This document shows, in pieces, positions 58,394 through 64,000 of a stretch of 64,000 nucleotides of DNA; positions within the stretch are counted from its first letter, which is position 1, and each line of letters begins with the position of its first letter. The position numbers and the translations under genes were made by a program. Below the pieces are notes generated by a model. That model saw only the letters and a list, made by a program, of their open reading frames with translations, was not told the DNA's origin and searched no databases. This DNA is from Avichristensenella sp031549905 (GTDB lineage: Bacteria > Bacillota > Clostridia > Christensenellales > Aristaeellaceae): positions 1 through 64,000 of the forward strand of contig JAVBPC010000036.1 in the NCBI GenBank assembly GCA_031549905.1, read 5' to 3'.

Positions 58394-61221
58394 ATGATTT
58401 TGTCCTCCAGCAGCGCATCGACCAGCGCGGAAACATCCTCCCCGGCGCGGATCTGAGCGCCCTCACGCTTGCCATCCGGCGCGTACAGCCCGGGGGCGGC
58501 GCTGTCGTCAAAGTCCTGCTTATTGTGGAACAGGGTGAACTTTTCCTTGTACGGCGCGCTGTCGTACGGGCAGAACGCCTCGCAGTTGCCGCAATGGTTG
58601 CAGAAGCTTTCGATGTGCACGATCTGCGCCTGTCCATTCACCTGAACCTCGATATTGGCGCGGTTGGGGCACACATCCACGCAGGTGGAGCACACCGCAT
58701 CGCACGACAGGCAGCGGTAGTTTTCGTTTTGATCCGCCGTGTAGGGCATCAGCCAGCCTTTCTTTTGGGCGGCGTCGGAGGTCTTCACGGCGGCATTTTC
58801 GGCTTCCTGCTTCGCATTCCGCGCCGCCAGGATCGCCTTCGCCGCGTCCCGCGCACCCGCGATGGCTTCTACCACCGTGGCGGGGCCGCTCTTGCCGTCC
58901 CCGGCGAAGTAGGTGTTGTCATCCGCGCCCATGGCAGCGTACAGCGCCTCATCCGCCTTTTCGCCCACGGCGGCAATCACGGTATCGGCGGGAACGTGGG
59001 TAATCTCGTCCGTCTCCACAGGCTGGCGGCGGCCCGACTTGTCCGCATCGCCAAGCCGCATCACACGGCAGGTCAGCATCCCGTTTTCCAGCGATACGGG
59101 CGACAGCAGCGGCAGGAACTTCACGCCGTCTTCAGACGCCTGTCGCAGCTCTTCCTCATCGGCAGGCATGTTCGCCATATCGCGCCGGTAGACGATCGAA
59201 ACCGTCTCCACGCCCGGCACGCGCATCGCGGCCCTGGCGGCATCCATCGCGGTGTTGCCCCCACCGACGACCACCGCATGCTTTCCAAGGCTCACCGCGC
59301 CGGAGTCGTCATGCGTCCTTTCCAGGAAATCGATCGCGTTCATCGCAGCGCCGGCTGCAAGGCGCAGCGCTCCGCGCTTCGTCGCGCCGATGGCCAGCAC
59401 AACCTCTTTGTACCCCTGCCCGCGCAGCTCGGCAAGGCTGGTTACGGGGTGGTTCAGCTTCACGGTAACGCCAAGTTTAGTAAGCAGCGCTGCGTCGCGC
59501 TCAATGGCTTCCTGCGGGATGCGGAACCTGGGGATCACGTTGCGCACCGTGCCGCCCAGCGCGCCTGTCTTTTCAAACAGCGTCACCGGCACGCCCGCGC
59601 GGCGCAGGAACACCGCAGCCGCCATGCCGGCAGGGCCGCCGCCCACCACGGCAACGGGCGCGCCTTGCGACACGGGCGGTTTCGTTTCGGTCAGCAGCGC
59701 ATCCATCGCGCGCTCGGCGGCAAGCTTTTTCACGCCGCGAATGTGAATGGTATCATCATAGAAATTGCGGCGGCAGCGACCCTGGCAGCGGTGGTTGCAG
59801 ATGGTGCCGGTGATCGACGGCAGCGGGTTCTTCTCCGTGATCACGCGCAGCGCCTCCAGCGCCTTCCCCTCGCCCATCAGGCGAATGTACTCGGGCACAT
59901 CCTGCTCGATGGGGCAGCCGCCCTGGCACGGGGCCGTGGTGCACGAAAGCAGCGGCACCTTTTTGCCGTTTTTGCGCGTGGGCAGCGGTTTGGTGGGCTT
60001 ATGATAGCGGGGATTGCCCACGGCCTCCGCGTTGATGCGCTCCACCGCCGCGGTGTTTACCGTGGTTTGCGGCTCGCCAAGGTTCGCCACGGCCGCGGCC
60101 ATCTGCGCGAAGCGGCGGTACCCGCCGGGCTTCAGCAGCGTGGTGGCCACGGTAATCGGGTGGATGCCCGCCTGATACAGCGCCGCGATGTTCAGCGCAT
60201 CCGCGCCGCCGGAATAGGAGATGCGAAGCGCGCCGCCAAACTCGGCGGACAGCTTCGCCGCCAGGTGCGTGGACAAGGCGAACAGCGCCCGGCCGGACAT
60301 GTACATTTCCTGCCCCGGCAGCTCGCCCGCCGCGATTTTCAGCGGGAATGTGTTCGTCAGCTTCACGCCGAAACTCACGCCGTATGCTTCGGCCAGCGCC
60401 TTCAGGCGGCGCAGCATCGGCACGGCGTCGGCATACTGCAGGTCATTTTTGAAATGATGATCATCAAACTGCAAGTGGACAAAGCCCATCTTGTCCAGGC
60501 GTGTACGGGCGAATTCGTATCCCAGCAGCGTCGGGTTGCACTTGATGAATGTGGTCAGCCGCTTTTCCGTGATCAGGTAGGCAGCGATGCGCTCAATCTC
60601 GGCGGGCGGGCAGCCGTGCAGCGTGGACAGCGTTACCTGTGTGCACACCGCAGGCGAAATGGCGGCCGGATACGCCGCATCCACGCCGGGCAGCAGCGCC
60701 ATGTTTGCCTGCGCCCACGCTTGGCATGCCTGCCACACGGCGGTGGCACCGGCATCCTTCATGCCCTCAATGAAGCTGTCAATTTTCTCAGATTTGATCC
60801 CCGCAAGGTCGTACCCAACGCTCATATTAAATTGGAAGCCGTCCGGCGCGCCAAGCCCCCGCACCTTGCACAGCAGCTTCAGCGCGAAGTATGCCTTCAC
60901 ATACTCTTCATACGCTTCCGGCACGGTCAGCTCCGTGGACCACTCCACGTTGAAGCCCTCATCACTGGCCAGGATGCACGGCTTTTCCACCGGAAGATCC
61001 TCGCCATCCAGCGTTTGCACGGTTTTCAGCTCAAAGAAGCGCGCGCCGGCCGCGTATGCGCTTACAATATTCTGCGCCAGCTGCGTGTGCGGGCCGGCAG
61101 CGGGGCCGATGGGGCGCTCCTTGGCCGGCGCGGCAAACGGCACGGAGAACGCGCTCAGTTCATCGGCAAGCGCCCAGCGCATCAGCGCGTCAAAGGATAG
61201 CGGAATCATCCTGTCAAGCAT
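58381..61221 (-). CDS. ygfK: YgfK: flavin/iron-sulfur oxidoreductase, putative selenate reductase subunit
   Basis: A 946-residue electron-transfer protein. An N-terminal dihydroorotate-dehydrogenase-like barrel (1-400), a GltD-like 4Fe-4S region (Cys 427-436 and 475-483), FAD-binding VAVVGGGPAGMAAA (about 523-536), an NAD(P) Rossmann unit VVVGGGNTAMDAARAA (about 649-664), and a C-terminal ferredoxin domain (Cys 837, 840, 844, 847, 851 and 874, 877, 880, 884). This order is that of E. coli YgfK. It is named for selenate reduction, but its presence in purine-utilisation loci fits an electron partner of the xanthine dehydrogenase. It is the first gene of the operon. The ATG at 61221 follows AAAGGATGAACC. 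Confidence 0.93.
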   Translation of the reverse strand: MLDRMIPLSFDALMRWALADELSAFSVPFAAPAKERPIGPAAGPHTQLAQNIVSAYAAGARFFELKTVQTLDGEDLPVEKPCILASDEGFNVEWSTELTVPEAYEEYVKAYFALKLLCKVRGLGAPDGFQFNMSVGYDLAGIKSEKIDSFIEGMKDAGATAVWQACQAWAQANMALLPGVDAAYPAAISPAVCTQVTLSTLHGCPPAEIERIAAYLITEKRLTTFIKCNPTLLGYEFARTRLDKMGFVHLQFDDHHFKNDLQYADAVPMLRRLKALAEAYGVSFGVKLTNTFPLKIAAGELPGQEMYMSGRALFALSTHLAAKLSAEFGGALRISYSGGADALNIAALYQAGIHPITVATTLLKPGGYRRFAQMAAAVANLGEPQTTVNTAAVERINAEAVGNPRYHKPTKPLPTRKNGKKVPLLSCTTAPCQGGCPIEQDVPEYIRLMGEGKALEALRVITEKNPLPSITGTICNHRCQGRCRRNFYDDTIHIRGVKKLAAERAMDALLTETKPPVSQGAPVAVVGGGPAGMAAAVFLRRAGVPVTLFEKTGALGGTVRNVIPRFRIPQEAIERDAALLTKLGVTVKLNHPVTSLAELRGQGYKEVVLAIGATKRGALRLAAGAAMNAIDFLERTHDDSGAVSLGKHAVVVGGGNTAMDAARAAMRVPGVETVSIVYRRDMANMPADEEELRQASEDGVKFLPLLSPVSLENGMLTCRVMRLGDADKSGRRQPVETDEITHVPADTVIAAVGEKADEALYAAMGADDNTYFAGDGKSGPATVVEAIAGARDAAKAILAARNAKQEAENAAVKTSDAAQKKGWLMPYTADQNENYRCLSCDAVCSTCVDVCPNRANIEVQVNGQAQIVHIESFCNHCGNCEAFCPYDSAPYKEKFTLFHNKQDFDDSAAPGLYAPDGKREGAQIRAGEDVSALVDALLEDKIIWLR

Positions 61222-61270
61222 AAGGGTTCATCCTTTCGCCGGGTCTTTCACCGGGATTACTGCTGAAAAC

Positions 61271-61299
61271 AGTATATCATCAACAAAAAGGGAACGCAA
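61271..61299 (-). promoter_or_regulatory. Promoter of the ygfK-xdh-mocA operon
   Basis: Minus strand TTGCGT, 17-nt spacer, TATACT, 50 nt upstream of the ygfK start; divergent from the regulator promoter. Confidence 0.6.
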
Positions 61300-61351
61300 G
61301 CATGTAGCAAAATATTTTTTAGAAATACCAAATTATTTTTTAGTTTTGCTA

Positions 61352-61379
61352 TTGCTTTTGCGTTTTTCCATGGTATCAT
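61352..61379 (+). promoter_or_regulatory. Promoter of the regulator-ygeX-ygeY operon
   Basis: TTGCTT, 16-nt spacer, TATCAT. It and the divergent promoter are about 50 nt apart, separated by an AT-rich stretch (61305-61350) in which AAATATTTTTTAGAAA and AAATTATTTTTTAG repeat. That stretch is a likely regulator target. Confidence 0.5.
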
Positions 61380-61413
61380 GGAGTTGAAAATACTAAGCCT
61401 GAGGAGGCGCGGC

Positions 61414-62076
61414 ATGGAAAAGGGGGCGCTTGAGTTCTTAGAAAGGCTTGCGAAAGGGCTGACGGCCCAGTTCGGCAGCGATCTGGAAATCGTGGTGCAT
61501 GACCTATCCGAAGAAACGCGGGAGCACACCATCGTGGTGCTTGAAAACGGCCATGTATCCGGCAGGCAGTTGGGCGACGGGCCCAGCCAGGTGGTGCTGG
61601 AAGCGCTGCAAACAGGCCGCACCGACGACCGCTACCACTACTTCACCAAAACGCGGGACGGGCGCGCGCTGCGCTCCAGCACGATCTTCATCAAGGATGA
61701 CCAGGGTAACCCCACCGGCATCTTTTCGCTGAACTACGACATGTCAAAACTGTTGGCCGCCGACGCGGCGCTGAAAGCGATGCTGGGGCCCGCGGAAGAA
61801 ACGGCCGCCCCGCCGCCATCGATCCCGCTGAATGTAAACGACCTGCTCGATCAGCTGCTGGATCAATCGCTGGAGATGATCGGCAAACCCGTTTCCCAGA
61901 TGAACCGCGACGACAAAATGCGGGCCGTGCAGTTCCTGAACGAGGCGGGCGCGTTCCTGATCCAGCGCTCCGGCGACAGAGTATCCAAATTCTTCGGAAT
62001 CTCCAAATATACGCTGTATTCCTATTTTGATGCAAAGGAGACAAAGGGCCATGCAACCGATCCACTGGATTCCTAA
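61414..62076 (+). CDS. YheO-type PAS/HTH transcriptional regulator
   Basis: A 220-residue regulator. The ATG at 61414 follows GAGGAGGCG. Residues about 8-120 form the YheO-like PAS domain (DLEIVVHDLSEETREHTIVV, GIFSLNYDMSKL) and residues about 160-215 the HTH_22 DNA-binding domain (MRAVQFLNEAGAFLIQRSGD, FFGISKYTLYSYF). The same layout is seen in DauR (D-arginine) and YheO. It sits between divergent operons and its stop overlaps the ygeX start by 26 nt, so it most likely controls both in response to a purine-breakdown or amino-acid signal. Confidence 0.9.
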   Translation: MEKGALEFLERLAKGLTAQFGSDLEIVVHDLSEETREHTIVVLENGHVSGRQLGDGPSQVVLEALQTGRTDDRYHYFTKTRDGRALRSSTIFIKDDQGNPTGIFSLNYDMSKLLAADAALKAMLGPAEETAAPPPSIPLNVNDLLDQLLDQSLEMIGKPVSQMNRDDKMRAVQFLNEAGAFLIQRSGDRVSKFFGISKYTLYSYFDAKETKGHATDPLDS

Positions 62077-63253
62077 CCGGATGCCTGAAACGGGCGACCG
62101 GCACCTTGCCGTGATGTCCGAGGCGGAGGTCGCAAGGGCGCGCCAGTTTCACCGCAGTTTCCCGATGTACGCAGAAACGCCGCTTGCCTCCCTGTCACAT
62201 TTGGCGAAAAAGCTGGGCGTCGCGGGCGTGTACATCAAGGATGAAAGCTACCGCTTCGGCCTGAACGCGTTCAAGGTGTTGGGCGGCAGCTACGCGATGG
62301 CCAGACATATCGCGGAAGCCACCGGGAGGCCTATTGAGGAAGTTGATTACGCGTGGCTCACAAGCCCTGCCTCCCGCGAGGCATTCGGCCAGGCCACTTT
62401 CTTCACCGCCACCGACGGCAACCACGGGCGCGGCGTCGCCTGGGCCGCCCGGCAGCTAGGGCAGAAGGCCGTGGTCTACATGCCCAAGGGATCGCAGCAG
62501 GCGCGGTTTGAGAACATTCAAAAAGAGGGCGCAACCGTCACCATTGAAGAAGTCAACTACGATGCGTGCGTCCGCATCGCCGATGCCGCCGCAAAGCGCA
62601 CGCCGGGCGGCGTGGTGGTGCAGGATACCGCGTGGGATGGCTACGAGAAAATCCCCGCGTGGATCATGCAAGGGTACGGCACCATGGCGCAGGAGGCCGA
62701 TGAGCAGCTGGGCGAAAAGCCCACGCACGTCATCGTGCAGGCGGGCGTAGGCTCGCTGGCGGGAGCCGTGATCGGCTATTTCGCGAACCGGTACCCGGAA
62801 AACCCGCCGGTGTTCATTGTGGTGGAGGCGGAAGAGGCCGCGTGCCTGTACCGTTCCGCCATAAAGGCCGACGGTAGCATCGTATTCGCCACGGGCGACA
62901 TGCCCACCATCATGGCAGGGCTGTGCTGCGGCGAGCCGAACACCATTTCTTTCGATATCCTGAAAAACCACACCGATGTGTTTGCCGCGTGCCCCGACTG
63001 GGTGGCGGCGGACGGCATGCGGACGCTTGGCGCGCCGATGACGGGCGACCCGCGCGTGATCTCCGGCGAAAGCGGCGCGGTGGGGCTGGGTCTGCTGAGG
63101 GCCGCGTTGGTTCGCGGCAGCGAAGCGGAGCTGAAAGCGGCGCTGAAGCTGACTCCCGAATCCAAGGTGCTGATGTTCTCCACCGAGGGGGACACCGATC
63201 CTGTCACTTACGAACGCGTTTGCTGGGACGGGGCTTATCCGTCCGAAGAATAA
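62051..63253 (+). CDS. ygeX: Diaminopropionate ammonia-lyase
   Basis: A 400-residue PLP enzyme of the tryptophan-synthase-beta fold, matching YgeX/DpaL along its length: RFGLNAFKVLGGSYAMAR (PLP Lys), TATDGNHGRGVAWAARQLGQ, VQAGVGSLAGAVIGYF (glycine loop) and ISGESGAVGLG. It turns 2,3-diaminopropionate into pyruvate and ammonia, the last known step of the gut uric-acid route. The ATG at 62051 follows AAAGGAGACAAAG. The start lies inside the regulator gene in another frame. Confidence 0.93.
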   Translation: MQPIHWIPNRMPETGDRHLAVMSEAEVARARQFHRSFPMYAETPLASLSHLAKKLGVAGVYIKDESYRFGLNAFKVLGGSYAMARHIAEATGRPIEEVDYAWLTSPASREAFGQATFFTATDGNHGRGVAWAARQLGQKAVVYMPKGSQQARFENIQKEGATVTIEEVNYDACVRIADAAAKRTPGGVVVQDTAWDGYEKIPAWIMQGYGTMAQEADEQLGEKPTHVIVQAGVGSLAGAVIGYFANRYPENPPVFIVVEAEEAACLYRSAIKADGSIVFATGDMPTIMAGLCCGEPNTISFDILKNHTDVFAACPDWVAADGMRTLGAPMTGDPRVISGESGAVGLGLLRAALVRGSEAELKAALKLTPESKVLMFSTEGDTDPVTYERVCWDGAYPSEE

Positions 63254-63254
63254 G

Positions 63255-63308
63255 AAGGGATTTCTGGCGAAATCCCTTTATGGCGCAATATGTTCCAATT
63301 TGCGCCCG
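63255..63308 (+). repeat. Double-hairpin repeat between ygeX and ygeY
   Basis: AAGGGATTTCTGGCGAAATC-CCTTTATGGCGC, AATATGTTCCAATTT, GCGCCC, then AAAGGAGG and the ygeY start. Same layout and direction as the copies before xpaC and the BTAD regulator. Confidence 0.8.
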
Positions 63309-63328
63309 AAAAAAGGAGGAAATGATCC

Positions 63329-64000
63329 ATGCAATTCGATCTGATCAAGCAAGCCGCCCAAAACTACCTGCCCGACATGACGCGGTTTCTCCGCGATTTA
63401 ATCCGCATCCCAGGCGAAAGCTGCGGCGAAGAAGGCGTTATCCGCCGCATCGCCAAGGAAATGGAAGCTGTGGGCTTTGACGAAGTGATCATCGACGGGA
63501 TGGGCAACGTGCTGGGTTACATGGGCTCGGGCAGCACCGTCATCGCGTACGATGCGCATATCGATACCGTAGGCATCGGCAACAAGGACAACTGGCAGTT
63601 TGACCCGTATGAGGGGTACGAAACCGATACCGAGATCGGCGGGCGCGGCGCATCCGACCAGCTGGGCGGGCTTGTTTCCTCCGTGTACGGCGCGAAGATC
63701 ATGAAGGATATGGGCCTGATTCCTGCCGGGGTGAAGGTGCTGGTCACCGGCACCGTGCAGGAAGAAGACTGCGACGGCCTGTGCTGGCAGTACATCATCA
63801 ATGAGGATAACGTGAAGCCCGCTTTTGTCGTCATCACCGAACCCACTGACGGCAACATCTACCGCGGCCAGCGGGGCCGCATGGAAATCCGCGTGGAAGT
63901 GGCGGGTGTCTCCTGCCACGGCAGCGCCCCCGAGCGCGGCGACAACGCCATCTACAAGATGGCCGAAATCATCCTGGAGCTGAAAGAGCTGAACAACCGC
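63329..64000 (+). CDS. ygeY: YgeY-type M20 metallohydrolase (partial, N-terminus)
   Basis: 224 codons are visible, open at the right edge. The ATG at 63329 follows AAAAGGAGG. The M20 zinc ligands are present in order: YDAHIDTVG (His, Asp), GRGASDQLGG (bridging Asp), TGTVQEEDCDG (Glu-Glu, base and ligand) and VITEPTDG. The dimerisation-domain start is RMEIRVEVAGVSCHGSAPER. YgeY proteins are called selenium metabolism-linked hydrolases; in the purine route they cleave a late intermediate before diaminopropionate. It follows ygeX on the same strand. Confidence 0.92.
   Translation, partial: MQFDLIKQAAQNYLPDMTRFLRDLIRIPGESCGEEGVIRRIAKEMEAVGFDEVIIDGMGNVLGYMGSGSTVIAYDAHIDTVGIGNKDNWQFDPYEGYETDTEIGGRGASDQLGGLVSSVYGAKIMKDMGLIPAGVKVLVTGTVQEEDCDGLCWQYIINEDNVKPAFVVITEPTDGNIYRGQRGRMEIRVEVAGVSCHGSAPERGDNAIYKMAEIILELKELNNR

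Noticed and set aside
58525..61200. 891-codon plus-strand open frame opposite ygfK
   Set aside because: The translation is Arg/His/Ala-rich and unrelated to any family, while the minus strand encodes a complete YgfK with all cofactor motifs.
55838..61221. Selenocysteine (in-frame TGA) in the xanthine dehydrogenase or ygfK
   Set aside because: Both genes read through without internal TGA; selenium in this enzyme class is a bound cofactor, not selenocysteine.

Overview
The window looks like chromosomal DNA of a GC-rich, anaerobic Bacillota, most likely a gut-type Clostridia (Christensenellales/Oscillospirales-like; this is an inference from gene content, not a sequence match). Pointers are a giant Cna-B repeat surface protein with an LPXTG-free tail, an XpaC/TelA pair, clostridial-style URO-D family and DUF4438 proteins, and part of a selenium-linked molybdenum hydroxylase/purine catabolism cluster. 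GTG and TTG starts are common, and most starts were chosen by ribosome-binding-site spacing.

Layout. 1-3.4 kb: the start of a GspF/PilC-type secretion protein, a membrane-anchored transglutaminase-like protein and a family 5 solute-binding protein, all on the minus strand. 3.5-19 kb: a surface/secreted-protein locus on the minus strand, with a 3,799-residue Cna-B repeat protein, two smaller secreted proteins that share an Ig-like module, and upstream a BTAD regulator ending in a degenerate GGDEF-like domain. 19-23 kb: small housekeeping genes (YkvA-like, EamA half-transporter, YjbR-like, flavodoxin, Nudix), a self-contained transcription unit for a short secreted protein made of five 18-residue repeats, a broken VOC gene, and three tRNA genes. 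23-32 kb: an MFS symporter plus YdjC-type deacetylase operon, then an envelope-stress-like block (TPM protein, LemA-like, TelA, XpaC, a Cys/Pro-rich protein, flotillin). 31.8-39.3 kb: an operon of two large hybrid histidine kinases flanking a URO-D family protein.

39.4-46.4 kb: MazG-like and Gfo/Idh/MocA genes, five tRNAs (Val, Asp, Phe, Gly, Cys), a membrane protein with a C-terminal Cys/His motif, DUF4438, a lipid kinase, an alpha/beta hydrolase and dnaX. 46.5-55.2 kb: a secreted hydrolase, a VanY-type carboxypeptidase, msrA, a parallel beta-helix protein, a COG2426 membrane protein, a DUF1343/NamZ-like muramidase and DedA. 55.2-64 kb: mocA-like, selenium-dependent-type xanthine dehydrogenase and ygfK on the minus strand, divergent from a YheO-type regulator, diaminopropionate ammonia-lyase (ygeX) and ygeY. 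Together these resemble the anaerobic purine/urate utilisation cluster known from E. coli and gut Clostridia.

Two families of dispersed intergenic repeats run through the window: about 160-nt long inverted repeats with a conserved GTAGC-NNN-GCTAC centre (three copies), and a roughly 55-nt double-hairpin element that usually sits just upstream of a ribosome binding site (four good copies). No CRISPR array, transposase, integrase or phage gene was found.
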